A stretch of DNA of 64,000 nucleotides from Bryobacterales bacterium KBS 96 (GCA_000381625.1 KB906767.1:4889357-4953356), one strand, 5' to 3'. Shown: positions 44,171 through 54,045, numbered from the stretch's first letter. Numbers and translations are program-made. The notes: generated by a model not told the origin, from the letters alone.

Positions 44171-46099
44171 GTGGGCAGTTCCGTAAAGCTTCCAAAGGTC
44201 AGGCAGTTCTTTGCCCGCAACGGGATGCTGGCGCAGGCGCATCCCAATTACGAACACCGGCCCGGTCAGTTGGAGATGGCGGAAGCGGTGGAGTCCGCTC
44301 TCGCCGAGCGGCGGCATCTCATCGTTGAAGCCGGAACGGGCACCGGGAAAACGCTCGCCTACCTTGTGCCTGCGATTCTCTCCGGCAAGCGCGTCGTCAT
44401 TTCAACAGGCACGAAGAATCTGCAGGAGCAACTTTTCTTCAAGGACATTCCCTTCCTACAGACGTTGTTCGAACAGCCGCTCGCGGTCTGCTACATGAAA
44501 GGCCGCGCCAATTACCTGTGCCGCCAAAAGGTGTACGATGCCGAGCGCGAGCCAATCCTGAACGGAGTGGATGAGGTTAGTGAATTTCGGATCGTCCGCG
44601 AATGGGAGCAGACCACAGAAACTGGCGACCGCGCCGAGTTGACGGACCTGCCCGAATCCAGCGCGGTCTGGTCCAAGCTCGACGCGCGGAAAGATCTTTG
44701 CTCGGGCCAGATGTGCAAGCAGTTCGATCGCTGCTTCCTTACCGCGATGCATCGCCGGGCGGCGCAGAGCGACATTATCATCGTCAATCATCACTTGTTT
44801 TTTGCGGATTTGGCGGTTCGGGATGAAGCGTACGGAAGCGGCATCCTGCCCGACTATGCAGCCGTGCTGTTCGACGAAGCGCACGAAATTGAAGACGTCG
44901 CCGGCCAGTATTTCGGCATGAGCGTGAGCAGCCTGCAATTTCAGGAACTCGCCAGGGACGTTGCCGCAATTGCACGGCGGAAGCAGTTTGCGACTGGCGA
45001 CCTCGACCGGGCGCTGATCTATTTAGGGGATCGTGCCGAGGAATTGTTCCGGCTCTTCCCCGGCGAAGGCCGCCAAGGCTTTCGCGATCACGAGAATTTT
45101 CTCGAACGGCACGGCGATTCCTATCGCGAATTGCTGATCGCGATCGATCTTGTAACGACGCAACTGGAACTGGCGCCTCGCGCCATTGAGGAAACCGTTC
45201 CGCTGTTGCGGCGAGCGAAACTACTTCGGCAAGCAATCGAATTCTGGATGGAAGCGGGCGACCGCACATTCGTGTATTGGATAGAGCGGCGCGGCCGCGG
45301 AACCTATTTGCAAGCGACACCCATCGATGTTTCCCGGGCGCTCACCGAGAGGCTGATCGACAAGGTCGATACCGTGATTTTGACGTCCGCTACGCTGACT
45401 GTCGGCGGCGATTTTCATTTCACGCAAAGCCGGCTCGGCTTGAACGATGCCCGCACGCTCAGCGTGGAAAGCCTGTTCGACTACGCGGACCAGGCGCTGC
45501 TGTATGTTCCGCAGCATCTCCCGGAGCCGCGGGCCGGGGGCTTCACGGCTCTTGCCGCGGCGGAAATTGAAGCAATACTGGAAGCGTCGCGCGGACGTGC
45601 GTTCGTTCTGTTCACCAGCTATAGCCAGATGCGGCAGGTTTACGAGCAACTTGCCGACCGGCTGCCGTTTCCGGCGCTGCTGCAAGGAACGGCGCCCCGG
45701 AGCGTGATCCTCAACCGGTTTCGCAACACGCCGAACGCGGTGCTGTTTGCGACATCGAGCTTCTGGCAGGGTGTCGATGTGCAGGGCGACCGGTTAAGCT
45801 GTGTGATTATCGACCGCCTGCCCTTCGCCGTGCCAAGCGATCCGGTAGTTGCGGCGCGCGTGGATGCGGTTCGCGAGAACGGTGGCAATCCGTTCTACGA
45901 GTATCAGGTTCCCCAGGCGGCCCTGACGCTCAAACAGGGCTTCGGACGGTTGATTCGTAGCCAGTCGGATCGCGGCGTATTGGTCCTGCTGGATAATAGA
46001 ATTACTAAGCTTCGGTACGGGCAAGTGTTCTTCGACAGCCTTCCACCGTACCGCTTTACTACCGATATACAGGACGTTAAAAACTTTTTCGATGTTTGA
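44171..46099 (+). CDS. dinG: XPD/DinG-type ATP-dependent DNA helicase with 4Fe-4S site
   Basis: 642 residues from GTG 44171. Superfamily 2 helicase: Q-like region YEHRPGQLEMAEAV, Walker A EAGTGTGKTLAYL, DEAH box LFDEAHEIEDV, and motif VI GFGRLIRSQSDRG near 620. Four cysteines between Walker A and DEAH (ANYLC, RKDLC, GQMC, DRCF) fit the XPD/DinG iron-sulphur cluster. It unwinds DNA 5' to 3', often at R-loops or damage. No exonuclease domain is present, unlike some Gram-positive DinG proteins. An ATG at 44060 was rejected because the added residues do not resemble the family. The queD gene overlaps its 3' end by 8 bp. Confidence 0.9.
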   Translation: MGSSVKLPKVRQFFARNGMLAQAHPNYEHRPGQLEMAEAVESALAERRHLIVEAGTGTGKTLAYLVPAILSGKRVVISTGTKNLQEQLFFKDIPFLQTLFEQPLAVCYMKGRANYLCRQKVYDAEREPILNGVDEVSEFRIVREWEQTTETGDRAELTDLPESSAVWSKLDARKDLCSGQMCKQFDRCFLTAMHRRAAQSDIIIVNHHLFFADLAVRDEAYGSGILPDYAAVLFDEAHEIEDVAGQYFGMSVSSLQFQELARDVAAIARRKQFATGDLDRALIYLGDRAEELFRLFPGEGRQGFRDHENFLERHGDSYRELLIAIDLVTTQLELAPRAIEETVPLLRRAKLLRQAIEFWMEAGDRTFVYWIERRGRGTYLQATPIDVSRALTERLIDKVDTVILTSATLTVGGDFHFTQSRLGLNDARTLSVESLFDYADQALLYVPQHLPEPRAGGFTALAAAEIEAILEASRGRAFVLFTSYSQMRQVYEQLADRLPFPALLQGTAPRSVILNRFRNTPNAVLFATSSFWQGVDVQGDRLSCVIIDRLPFAVPSDPVVAARVDAVRENGGNPFYEYQVPQAALTLKQGFGRLIRSQSDRGVLVLLDNRITKLRYGQVFFDSLPPYRFTTDIQDVKNFFDV

Positions 46100-46454
46100 A
46101 GTTTTCGTGGAACATACTTTCGCAGCCGGACACGCCTTGCGGAATTACCGCGGCAAATGCGAAAACGTGCACGGCCATAATTATCGCGTGCAGGTGAGCG
46201 TGGAAGGCCCCGAGTTGAACGATGCCGGACTGCTGGTGGATTTTGTCGAGCTGAAAAGAGTTCTGCGGCAGACCAGCGAATATTTCGATCACCAGTTCAT
46301 CAACGATCTAAAGCCGTTCGACGAATTGAATCCGTCGGCCGAAAATCTGGCTAAGTACTTCTGTGATGAGATTCAGAGCGGGCTGAAGGGCTCAAAAGTA
46401 TCATCCGTCCGTGTGTGGGAGACGGATACGTCGTGCGCGGTATACCGGCCGTAA
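46092..46454 (+). CDS. queD: 6-carboxytetrahydropterin synthase / 6-pyruvoyl tetrahydropterin synthase family
   Basis: 120 residues, the usual QueD length. The zinc ligands are His14 (AAGHAL), His27 and His29 (NVHGHNY), with catalytic Cys23 in GKCENVHGH. C-terminal VRVWETDTSCAVY carries the conserved Glu for pterin binding. It makes 6-carboxy-5,6,7,8-tetrahydropterin in queuosine precursor synthesis; no queC, queE or queF gene is in the window. The 8 bp overlap with the helicase gene suggests coupled translation. Confidence 0.92.
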   Translation: MFEVFVEHTFAAGHALRNYRGKCENVHGHNYRVQVSVEGPELNDAGLLVDFVELKRVLRQTSEYFDHQFINDLKPFDELNPSAENLAKYFCDEIQSGLKGSKVSSVRVWETDTSCAVYRP

Positions 46455-46487
46455 AGCGGCAGCGCGATCAGTGGAAACAAACACGAA

Positions 46488-46516
46488 GCGGGTTGAGCCT
46501 GGCCGGCCCAACCCGC
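46488..46516. terminator. Hairpin between convergent queD and ferredoxin genes
   Basis: GCGGGTTG (46488-46495) pairs with CAACCCGC (46509-46516), with GGCCGGCC in the loop able to extend the structure. It lies in the 81 bp gap between two converging genes. The downstream run is only moderately T-rich (CGATTCTTACT), so it is a likely but not textbook terminator. Confidence 0.6.
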
Positions 46517-46535
46517 CGATTCTTACTGGAAACTG

Positions 46536-46796
46536 TTAGCGGCCGAAGAATTTCGCATTACGGGGCGCGAATTCGGACCATTTCTCAGGCAGGTCGTCAA
46601 GCGCAAATATTGCCGAGACCGGGCATACGGGAACGCAAGCTCCGCAATCGATACATTCGACGGGGTCGATGTACAGCATCTCTTCGCCTTCAAATTTTTC
46701 CGAGTCTTTTTTTGGATGGATGCAATCGACCGGGCATGCGTCCACGCATGCAGTGTCCTTGGTCCCAATGCAGGGTTCAGCTATAACGTAAGCCAT
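46536..46796 (-). CDS. Bacterial-type ferredoxin with two iron-sulphur clusters
   Basis: 86 residues. One cluster motif, [17 protein letters not shown], has C-x7-C-x3-CP spacing as in seven-iron ferredoxins. The second, [12 protein letters not shown], is a regular C-x2-C-x2-C-x3-CP 4Fe-4S motif. The C-terminal [14 protein letters not shown] extension is typical of this subgroup. It is a soluble low-potential electron carrier; the flavin reductases encoded at 8641 and 29613 are possible partners. Monocistronic, 130 bp from the divergent galU gene. Confidence 0.93.
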   Translation of the reverse strand: MAYVIAEPCIGTKDTACVDACPVDCIHPKKDSEKFEGEEMLYIDPVECIDCGACVPVCPVSAIFALDDLPEKWSEFAPRNAKFFGR

Positions 46797-46926
46797 GCTA
46801 CTTCTCTGGAGTTTACCTTCCGGTGAGGGGGATAACTATCTTTAGGATTAGCACACCCCGCTTTCTCGGACAAACCGCGGTTCAGCGAACGGTCGGATTC
46901 CGCACTTCGACTGCGTACAATGGCGA

Positions 46927-47811
46927 ATGATGAACGCCAAAGTACGAAAAGCCGTCTTTCCGGCCGCGGGATTGGGAACGCGATTCCTGCCCGCCACGAA
47001 AGCCCAACCGAAAGAGATGCTGCCGCTGGTTGATAAACCGCTGATCCAGTACGGCGTCGAGGAGGTGATTCACTCCGGAATTCAAGACATCATCATTGTC
47101 ACTGGCCGAGGTAAGAGTTCGATAGAGGACCACTTCGATGTAAGTTTTGAGTTGGAGCATCTGCTCGAATCGAAGGGCAAGACGGAACTTCTGTCGATGG
47201 TGCGCTCCATTTCCGACATGATCGACATTTCCTATGTCCGTCAGAAGGAGGCGTTAGGGCTGGGCCATGCCGTGCTCCGGGCGAAGGAATTAGTTGGAAG
47301 CGAGCCGTTCGCAGTCGTGCTCTCGGATGACGTGATTGCCTCCGAGACGCCGTGCATCCGGCAGTTACTGGACGTCTATGAATTTTACGGAGCGTCGGTG
47401 GTGGCTCTCATGGAGGTGCCCCGTGATCAGATTTCCGCTTATGGCGTTGTCGACGCCGAGGCGATCTCGCACAATGGCAACGAGCAGCTCTACCGCATTC
47501 GCAACCTGGTAGAGAAGCCGAAACCCGACGATGCTCCGTCGAACCTGGCCATCATCGGCCGGTATGTCTTAACGCCTGAGATCTTCTCTTGTGTCGAATC
47601 CATCGAACCGGGCAACGGGGGCGAACTGCAGTTGACCGACGCGTTGAAATACATGCTGCGAAACCGCCCAATCTACGGATTCAAGTTCGAAGGCAAGCGC
47701 TACGACGCGGGCGACAAGCTCGGCTTCCTCAAGGCGACCGTTGAATTCGCATTAAATCGCCATGATTTAGGAGACACGTTCCGCGACTATCTCCGCGGCC
47801 TCAACTTTTAA
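46927..47811 (+). CDS. galU: UTP--glucose-1-phosphate uridylyltransferase
   Basis: Makes UDP-glucose from glucose-1-phosphate and UTP. 294 residues, normal GalU length. Signatures are FPAAGLGTRFLPATKAQPKEMLPLVDKPLIQ at the nucleotide-binding N-terminus, the magnesium site VLSDDVI near 129, LVEKPKPDDAPSNLAIIGRY near 196 and FEGKRYDAGDKLGFL near 258. An ATG one codon later is equally possible. The TlpA-like gene follows after 2 bp, so the two are co-transcribed. UDP-glucose feeds envelope polysaccharide; it may serve the same process as the UDP-sugar dehydrogenase at 19336. Confidence 0.96.
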   Translation: MMNAKVRKAVFPAAGLGTRFLPATKAQPKEMLPLVDKPLIQYGVEEVIHSGIQDIIIVTGRGKSSIEDHFDVSFELEHLLESKGKTELLSMVRSISDMIDISYVRQKEALGLGHAVLRAKELVGSEPFAVVLSDDVIASETPCIRQLLDVYEFYGASVVALMEVPRDQISAYGVVDAEAISHNGNEQLYRIRNLVEKPKPDDAPSNLAIIGRYVLTPEIFSCVESIEPGNGGELQLTDALKYMLRNRPIYGFKFEGKRYDAGDKLGFLKATVEFALNRHDLGDTFRDYLRGLNF

Positions 47812-47813
47812 AA

Positions 47814-48758
47814 TTGCAACTTCGCGTCAAGACCGCTTTGCTCTTCATAATGGGGGCTTCTTTGTTGCCGGCGTGGCAATCTGCCGCGCAACGGGAAGCC
47901 TACATTGTCGCCTATACGCAGGCGGCGCTGCGCGCCGGAGATCTCCAGGCCGCCAGTTCCATGGTCGAGCAATATCGCAAATCCTACGGCGATACTCCGG
48001 GCGCAATTGAGGCATTCTCCTGGATCGGACGCGGGCAGTTAGATGCGGGCAATCTCGAAGCCGCGAACGAGAACGCGCGGCAAACGATGAAACTCTGCGA
48101 AGCGGCGCTAACGAACCGTTCTCTCGACGCCGAGCCGCATTTACCACTCGCATTGGGGGCTGCGTACGAGGTTCAGGCAGCTGTGCTGTATCTAAAACAC
48201 GAGAAGACGCAGGCGGTTGCCCTGATCCAATCGGCGCTGAAGCGCTGGGCGGGAACCTCGCTTGTGCCGCGTCTTCGCAAAAATCTGAATCTGCTAACGA
48301 TCGAGGGCCGTCCGGCTCCTCCGCTGGTCGCAAGCGATTGGATTGGCGCACCTCCCCCATCGTTGTCCGCTCTTCGAGGAAAAGTGGTCCTCGTGTTCTT
48401 CTGGGCCCACTGGTGCCCCGACTGCCGGGCGGATGCTCCAGTAATAGCCAAATTGGCAGGGGAGTTCGAACCGAAAGGGCTTGCGGTTATTGGGCCGACG
48501 AAGCTTTATGGGTTTGCCGCCGGAGGCGATGAGGCCAGTCCGGCGGATGAGCGGCAGTACATCAAAAAGGTTTTCGACCGTTTCTACGCCCAGATTCCGC
48601 ATCTGTTTGTCCCGGTAGGCGAGAAGAATTTCGATACCTATGGAGCAAGCACCACACCGACGATCGTCTTGATCGACAGGCGCGGAATTGTACGGCTGTA
48701 CCATCCCGGCGCCATGACCGAAGCGGAACTGAGGAGCGCCATTGAAAAACTGCTGTGA
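47814..48758 (+). CDS. Secreted TlpA-like thioredoxin-fold protein with N-terminal helical domain
   Basis: 314 residues. A signal peptide covers about residues 1-24 (LLPAWQSAAQ). A helical, TPR-like region (about 25-160) has LQAASSMVEQYRKSYG and LDAGNLEAANENARQTM. A C-terminal thioredoxin fold (about 170-314) has VFFWAHWCPDCRADAPVIAKLA; the CPDC active site is a variant of CGPC. The cis-Pro region is ASTTPTIVLIDRRG. It is probably periplasmic thiol oxidoreductase or reductant carrier. The TTG start is followed by a typical signal sequence. The gene at 52097 has the same general plan. Confidence 0.83.
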   Translation: MQLRVKTALLFIMGASLLPAWQSAAQREAYIVAYTQAALRAGDLQAASSMVEQYRKSYGDTPGAIEAFSWIGRGQLDAGNLEAANENARQTMKLCEAALTNRSLDAEPHLPLALGAAYEVQAAVLYLKHEKTQAVALIQSALKRWAGTSLVPRLRKNLNLLTIEGRPAPPLVASDWIGAPPPSLSALRGKVVLVFFWAHWCPDCRADAPVIAKLAGEFEPKGLAVIGPTKLYGFAAGGDEASPADERQYIKKVFDRFYAQIPHLFVPVGEKNFDTYGASTTPTIVLIDRRGIVRLYHPGAMTEAELRSAIEKLL

Positions 48759-48760
48759 GG

Positions 48761-49395
48761 CTACTCGGCTTCCACATCTTCTTCCAATTCGCTGAAAAGA
48801 TCAGTGATCGGCACTTCAATCCGCGGATCCAACGTTGTTAGCAGCGTGGTGGCTTCCCGCTTGTCTTCCTGGGAGTAGGACCATGCGTGCTTTTTTCGAG
48901 GGTCAATCACCCATATATCGGGCACTCCGAATCCCAGATACTCGTCGATTTTATCTTCGAGGCGAATGGCGCGGTCTTCGGGGGAACGAATCTCAATACG
49001 CAATAGCGGCGGCTCCGTTGAAAACGCCGGTAAAAGGTCCGCTCCTTGACAGTCGCGGTTCCGTGCAGGTAACCGGATGTCTTCATCCGATTTTGCGGCC
49101 CGCCGGGCCATGGGTACTCCCTCAGAATCCGGCGTGAATCTTGTGCTTCGTAACCGTCACGTCCGGGATAAGGTACCGGCCGGGCGAAACTTCAATGCGC
49201 AGCTCAGTAAAGACGTGTATCGACCACTATCGGCGGTGGCTTGCGAGCCAGGCCGATCACAAGGCCTGCAAGCCGCGTGATCCGATTCCCCCATATTTCG
49301 TACCACGAGCTTGCCACTAACGTACTCGCGGTCCGGCTCATAGGTGGAGGCGAGATATTCGTCGAGCGAAACCTGACGGCCCTCGTCATAGCTTT
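48761..49395 (-). pseudogene. Decayed Uma2-family endonuclease-like gene (multiple frameshifts)
   Basis: The 3' part is an intact frame (48761-49111) with the Uma2 core: PPLLRIEIRSPEDRAIRLEDK and IDEYLGFGVPDIWVIDPRKKHAW. Upstream on the same strand the N-terminal Uma2 sequence VSLDEYLASTYEPDREYVSGKLVVRNMGE is readable at about 49390-49280 in another frame. A middle piece, TELRIEVSPGRYLIPDVTVT, lies at about 49215-49155 in yet another frame, ending at a TGA. Together these cover a normal Uma2 protein broken by at least two shifts and some loss in the middle. Uma2 proteins are PD-(D/E)XK-like and often transposition-associated or of unknown role. The 116-codon 3' frame may still be translated, but it would lack the N-terminal domain. 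Confidence 0.8.
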
Positions 49396-49454
49396 TAGCC
49401 TAACCTTTTGTCCCGGCCGCTTGCCAACCGGGTACACTGGGCGATAATCCTACT

Positions 49455-49865
49455 ATGAAGGCGTGGGCAGTTTTGACTCTCTTTTTGCTCGGTGCGGTGA
49501 TGCTCCTGGCAAAGCATCCTACAACGGCGATCCAGGTGCAAGTGAAGAACCAACATGGCGCGCCGGTTGAACGGGCGGCGGTTATTCTCGATTTTCTGAG
49601 CACGCATCGCCAGGTTTTCAAGCTGGGTAGGCGTGAGCCGATCCACTGGGAAGTACGAACGAATATGGAGGGCATTGCGCGGTTTCCGTCGATTCCCCAA
49701 GGCACTATCCGAGTGCAGGTGATCGCGAAAGACTACCAGACATTCGGCAAAAAGATCGACGTGGACGATCCGCAGAAGACCATTGACGTGAAGTTAAATC
49801 CGCCGCAGAAGCAATACACAATATACGGACCGTCCTCCGACACAAGCGAGCCGCACAAACAATAA
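49455..49865 (+). CDS. Small secreted protein with carboxypeptidase-regulatory-like domain
   Basis: 136 residues with a signal peptide (MKAWAVLTLFLLGAVMLLAK). One Ig-like beta-sandwich of the carboxypeptidase-regulatory type (about 24-115) follows, with IQVQVKNQHGAPVERAAVILDF, a Gly-containing turn (NMEGIARFPSIPQGTIRVQVIAKDYQTF) and a terminal strand TIDVKLNPP. The tail is hydrophilic. It is the same fold as the N-terminal domain of the TonB receptor at 10529. No enzymatic motif is seen; a structural or binding role on the cell surface is likely. Confidence 0.75.
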   Translation: MKAWAVLTLFLLGAVMLLAKHPTTAIQVQVKNQHGAPVERAAVILDFLSTHRQVFKLGRREPIHWEVRTNMEGIARFPSIPQGTIRVQVIAKDYQTFGKKIDVDDPQKTIDVKLNPPQKQYTIYGPSSDTSEPHKQ

Positions 49866-49914
49866 TGTCTACCGAGCTGTGGAGCGCTGGAAGGGCATCA
49901 CCTTAGCAGTTGCT

Positions 49915-50892
49915 TTAGTTTGCCGGTGTGGCTGGTTTCGGCGTGTTAGGCATTTCTCCCAGAAGGGAGGTTACGTGTGCATGGCAGGCCGATGCCAGAC
50001 CCTGCAGATTGTATCCACCTTCCAACACGGAGACGATCCGGCCCTGCGCCGTCGGCGCCAGTTCGAGCAGCATAGTTGTCAGCTCCGCAAAATCGCGATC
50101 CTCCAGCGTGAACTGGCCCAGCGGATCGTCAATCCGCGAGTCGAAACCTGCCGAGATCAGCACCAATTCCGGAGCAAATTTGACTGCCGCGGGGAACAGG
50201 CGATCGCGGAATGCGGTCATGATTTCGGCGCGGCCCGAGCCGGCCGGAAAGGGGCAATTGATAGTCAGACCCTGGGCATCGCCCGCGCCGGTCTCTTCAG
50301 CCGCTCCGGTTCCGGGATACCAAGGCGACTGATGTGTGCTGAAGAACAGCACGGAAGGATCGCGATAGAAGATCGCCTGCGTGCCGTTGCCGTGATGAAC
50401 GTCCCAGTCCACAATCAGTACGCGTTCCACGCGATGGCGGCGTTGCGCGTGGCGCGCGGCGATTGCGACGTTATTGAAGAGACAGAAACCCATGCCGCGG
50501 CGGCTCTCGGCATGGTGCCCCGGAGGGCGGACGAGACAGAACGCGTTTTGCACTCTGCGCGAGAGCACCGCATCGGTTGCGGAAAGAGCGCAGCCGGCGG
50601 CGGCGCGCGCGGATTCGAGCGAAGCCTCCGAGATGACGGTGTCGCCGGTCGACAACTGTTCCCGCCGTTGTTCCACTTCGCGCTTCACCAACTCGATGTA
50701 AGGGCGTGTGTGGACCAGCGCGAGATCGTCGTCGCTAGCCTGGCGCACGTCTAATTGATCAAGTGAATCGAGTAGCCCCGTATAGCGGAGATAGTCGAAA
50801 ACGGCGGAGACGCGGGCCGGCCGTTCGGGGTGTCCTGGACCCGTATCGTGCCGGCGAACGATAGGGTCGAATGCGATGCCTGTCGTGTGCAT
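49915..50892 (-). CDS. Histone deacetylase-family amidohydrolase
   Basis: 325 residues. All zinc amidohydrolase signatures are present: HPERPARV near 20, RPPGHHAE with the catalytic His pair near 121, FNNVAIAARHA, DWDVHHGNGT with zinc ligands Asp and His near 163, SAGFDSRIDDPLG with the third ligand near 245, and EGGYN near 290. Bacterial members include acetoin utilisation AcuC and acetylpolyamine amidohydrolases; the substrate here cannot be fixed. It is last gene of the yebC-ruvC-deoB run, 27 bp after deoB. Confidence 0.92.
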   Translation of the reverse strand: MHTTGIAFDPIVRRHDTGPGHPERPARVSAVFDYLRYTGLLDSLDQLDVRQASDDDLALVHTRPYIELVKREVEQRREQLSTGDTVISEASLESARAAAGCALSATDAVLSRRVQNAFCLVRPPGHHAESRRGMGFCLFNNVAIAARHAQRRHRVERVLIVDWDVHHGNGTQAIFYRDPSVLFFSTHQSPWYPGTGAAEETGAGDAQGLTINCPFPAGSGRAEIMTAFRDRLFPAAVKFAPELVLISAGFDSRIDDPLGQFTLEDRDFAELTTMLLELAPTAQGRIVSVLEGGYNLQGLASACHAHVTSLLGEMPNTPKPATPAN

Positions 50893-50919
50893 GGCCGCCG
50901 CGCTATTCGGCGAATGTGC

Positions 50920-52092
50920 TCATTGTCTTTGCAGTTCGCCTAAAAAGCTGGTTCCGTGATCAATGCGGACGGCGAAATTCTCCGCCACCGTCTGGCCTAT
51001 ATCCGATAGAGTCTTGCGTGTCCCGAGGTCTACATTGCGTTGTACCCCGGGACCGGCTACCAGTAGCGGCGTGTATTCGCGCGAGTGGTCGGTTGATGGA
51101 GTGGTGGGGTCGCATCCGTGGTCCGCGGTTAGAATCAGGGCATCAAAACTCGCCAATTCCAGCGACGGGAGCCATTGGTCGACAGCTTCAAGCGCCGCGG
51201 CATACCCTTCCACATCGTTGCGGTGTCCGTACTGCTGATCGAAATCGACCAGATTCACGAAAATCAGACCGTTCCTCTGCTCCTTCATGGCCTCGGCGGT
51301 CTTCGCCATGCCGTCCGCGTTATCTTTCGTTTTCACGGAACGTGCGATGCCGCGGTTCAAAAAGACGTCGGCGATTTTGCCGACGGCATAAACCGGCGTG
51401 CCGCGCTCCGCGAGTTTGTCGAGCAGCATGCCGGGCGGAGGTGGCACGGCATAATCGTGGCGATTTGGCGTACGCGTGAACCGGCCGGGCCGGCCTTCGA
51501 ACGGGCGGGCGATCACGCGGCCCACTTCATGCGGCCCACGCAGGATCTCTCGTGCGATCTCACAAATGCGGTACAGCTCCGCAACGGGGATCACGGATTC
51601 ATGTGCCGCGATTTGGAACACGCTATCCGCCGAGGTATAGACAATCGGCGAGCCGGTGCGGAGATGCTCCTCTCCCAGTTCTTTGATGATTTCGGTTCCG
51701 GATGCAGGCTTATTGCCCAGAGTCTCGCGTCCGATCCGGCGCTCGAACTCTTTCATAATCTCGGGCGGGAAGCCGTGCGGATAGAGCGGGAACGGCTTGG
51801 CAAGATGAATGCCGGCCATCTCCCAATGTCCGGTGGTGGTGTCTTTTCCTGGAGAAGCGAGCGCGCATTTGCCGAACGCGCCTGCGGGATCGGAAGCAGG
51901 TTCCAGGGCTTCCAAGGGCTTGATATTCGCCAGCCCAAGCCGGCACAAATTCGGAAGGTGCAGTTTTCGCCGCTTCGCAATATTGCCGAGAGTGTCGCTG
52001 CCTGCGTCGCCGTACTGCGCGGCATCCGGCATTTCGCCAATTCCGACGCTGTCAAGGACTATCCAAATGACGCGCTCGAAAGCAGATTCCAT
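50920..52092 (-). CDS. deoB: Phosphopentomutase
   Basis: Interconverts ribose/deoxyribose 1- and 5-phosphates in nucleoside salvage. 390 residues, normal length. Metal-binding residues of the alkaline phosphatase superfamily are visible: [13 protein letters not shown] with Asp near 13, [13 protein letters not shown] with the phospho-accepting Thr near 89, [14 protein letters not shown] near 290 and [22 protein letters not shown] near 330. It starts 4 bp after the stop of the TlpA-like gene; the HDAC-like gene follows. No nucleoside phosphorylase is adjacent. Confidence 0.95.
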   Translation of the reverse strand: MESAFERVIWIVLDSVGIGEMPDAAQYGDAGSDTLGNIAKRRKLHLPNLCRLGLANIKPLEALEPASDPAGAFGKCALASPGKDTTTGHWEMAGIHLAKPFPLYPHGFPPEIMKEFERRIGRETLGNKPASGTEIIKELGEEHLRTGSPIVYTSADSVFQIAAHESVIPVAELYRICEIAREILRGPHEVGRVIARPFEGRPGRFTRTPNRHDYAVPPPPGMLLDKLAERGTPVYAVGKIADVFLNRGIARSVKTKDNADGMAKTAEAMKEQRNGLIFVNLVDFDQQYGHRNDVEGYAAALEAVDQWLPSLELASFDALILTADHGCDPTTPSTDHSREYTPLLVAGPGVQRNVDLGTRKTLSDIGQTVAENFAVRIDHGTSFLGELQRQ

Positions 52093-52096
52093 TTCC

Positions 52097-53401
52097 CTAC
52101 TTTGCCGGCGCGCTTGCGCCTGTTTCCGAAAGAGCGTCCTGAATGCGCGACGTCAGAAGTCCAGCGAAGGCGTCCGGGTTGAATCCGATCATCTTACTGT
52201 AAACATTCCCATCTTTGCCCAGCAGAACAGTTGTCGGAATGCTCTGAATATCGAGCGTTTGCGCCAAACCGTTGGCGAAGTAAACATCACGATCCCACTT
52301 ATGCTGGTCCAGAAACGGCGCGACCACCGACGAATCGTCGTCATTGTTGATCTCAAGGAACGCCACGCGGGCATCGTTTTTGAATTGCGCCTTCACCTTT
52401 TCGAAAAGCGGATGCTGCTGGCGGCACGGACCGCACCAGGTTGCCCAGAAATCCATTACGATCACTTTGCCTCTCAGCGAATCAAGGGCGAGGGTTTTGC
52501 CATCGAGGCCGGCGAGTTTATATTCGATGGGACTCGACGGCGCGGAGCTTTTCAGCACTTTATTGCGCTCCGCGGCTACTGCCGTCATGCGGTCGTAAGC
52601 GGCAAGCACCATGTCTCCTAATCCGGTCTGGCTCGGGTGAGACTTCAGGTACAGCTCCGACATCCGGCGGCGATCACCGGCGTGCGCTTCCGCGCTGTCC
52701 GAAAGAGCGAACGCATCCGCGTAATACTCAACCGCTTCGTCGTATTTGCCGAGTTTCCCCAGCCAGCGCCCGGCGGACCGTGCCGCCTCCGCCTGGGCAA
52801 ATAGTTGGAAGCTCTTGCTTGCGAGGTCCGATGCCGCCGCGAAATTGTCGGAAATGCCCATCGCATCGGCCTGAATCAAGAGCGCATTTCCGAGTTGCCT
52901 GGCTTGTTCGAATTGGCCCTTGCCGGTATCGCCTGGCACATTTTCCGAGGTTTGCTCATTCTGGTGGAGCAGCGTTTCGAGCTTCTTGCCGTAATTCAAC
53001 GCCTTGGCCGATAACTTGGGGTCGCCGAACGAATTCATCGCCTTCCCGGTGTCTTCGAGCAGGCTGATATCGTTTGGATCCGTGGCGAGCAGCGCATCCC
53101 CGTACTTTGCGACCCGCACCTCGTCGTTCGTCTCTTTGGCCGCGCGGAAAAGCGCCCGGTCGATTTGCGCCTTCATCTGCGAATCCGGATATTTCCGAAG
53201 ATGCCGCTCGAGCGCGCGGATAAAATCGACAGAACTGGGTCCGGCCTGCTGGACGGCGAGCGTCAAATCCTGCCGTTCCCGATCCAACGCCGATTGCGGA
53301 GTTGTCTGTGGAGGCTTCGCAGTTTGCGCGGATTGCGCCTGGAGAGCGCCACCGAGAACGGCCACAAATAACGCCGCGCGAAAAATGTAGTTCAAGTTCA
53401 T
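52097..53401 (-). CDS. Secreted TlpA-family redoxin with long helical N-terminal domain
   Basis: 434 residues. A signal peptide (to about GALQAQSAQ) is followed by a helical TPR-like domain of about 270 residues, rich in Ala and Lys ([39 protein letters not shown]). The C-terminal thioredoxin domain (about 300-425) has [22 protein letters not shown] with the CGPC active site and the cis-Pro region [14 protein letters not shown]. It is probably a periplasmic reductant. It overlaps the upstream hypothetical gene by 4 bp and sits 4 bp before deoB. Confidence 0.88.
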   Translation of the reverse strand: MNLNYIFRAALFVAVLGGALQAQSAQTAKPPQTTPQSALDRERQDLTLAVQQAGPSSVDFIRALERHLRKYPDSQMKAQIDRALFRAAKETNDEVRVAKYGDALLATDPNDISLLEDTGKAMNSFGDPKLSAKALNYGKKLETLLHQNEQTSENVPGDTGKGQFEQARQLGNALLIQADAMGISDNFAAASDLASKSFQLFAQAEAARSAGRWLGKLGKYDEAVEYYADAFALSDSAEAHAGDRRRMSELYLKSHPSQTGLGDMVLAAYDRMTAVAAERNKVLKSSAPSSPIEYKLAGLDGKTLALDSLRGKVIVMDFWATWCGPCRQQHPLFEKVKAQFKNDARVAFLEINNDDDSSVVAPFLDQHKWDRDVYFANGLAQTLDIQSIPTTVLLGKDGNVYSKMIGFNPDAFAGLLTSRIQDALSETGASAPAK

Positions 53402-54045
53402 TTGTCAGCCGCTGGGGCCGTTTTTGCAACTCCGCCGGCCGCCTGGATTTCATCTCGCAAGCGAGCGGCGCGATCCCGAGCCAGATGCATGTAACTTTCA
53501 TGCGACGCCACACGGTTCAGAAGAGGAATAAATTGCAACGGCGCCGCAAGCTGTTTCCGCAGCCACAGCGATTCCACTTCGGCCAGAGAATCGTTCACTC
53601 CCAATTTGTCAAATCTCGAAGTGCGTTCCAGATCGAGATACGCACGCTCCGTTTCTCCGATCAGCTCGAATTTTTCCAGGAGCTGTTGGGCAGTCTGGTT
53701 GGTGGAATAGTTAAACACTGTCTCCGAGATCTTGCCGCTGCCGTCGTCATAGCGAAATGTCTTCTCGCCGGTCTTGGCGACTTTGAGACCGGATTCGAGC
53801 GGCGACCGGAAGTCGTTCAGCTTTTCGGCCATGTCGAACAGCGCGGAAACGGCTGCATCCTTCATGTGCGCCGTCACCGGCTGCTTGTCCGTGGGGCTTT
53901 CTTTGTACGTCAAGTCGCCGGATTTCGTAACTTCGATGGAAAAATAGGGCGGCTGGCTTCCGCGAAATTCCTTGGTGTACGTGATGCTGGGAACCTGCGC
54001 GGCAACGGACACGGCGCAGGCAACGAGGAGGAATCCTAATTTCAT
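53398..54045 (-). CDS. Secreted protein of unknown function
   Basis: 215 residues, with a signal peptide ([17 protein letters not shown]). The mature part has a beta-rich first half ([28 protein letters not shown], a pattern like a strand-turn-strand sheet with a helix in [10 protein letters not shown]) and a helical second half. No known family or catalytic motif was recognised. Its 5' end overlaps ruvC by 4 bp and its 3' end overlaps the TlpA-like gene by 4 bp. This makes it part of a translationally coupled string and suggests a joint function with the redoxin in the periplasm (inference). Confidence 0.78.
   Translation of the reverse strand: MKLGFLLVACAVSVAAQVPSITYTKEFRGSQPPYFSIEVTKSGDLTYKESPTDKQPVTAHMKDAAVSALFDMAEKLNDFRSPLESGLKVAKTGEKTFRYDDGSGKISETVFNYSTNQTAQQLLEKFELIGETERAYLDLERTSRFDKLGVNDSLAEVESLWLRKQLAAPLQFIPLLNRVASHESYMHLARDRAARLRDEIQAAGGVAKTAPAADK

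Noticed and set aside
51175-52182. 335-codon plus-strand frame opposite deoB
   Set aside because: Antisense shadow of a well-conserved enzyme gene, without ribosome site or domain.
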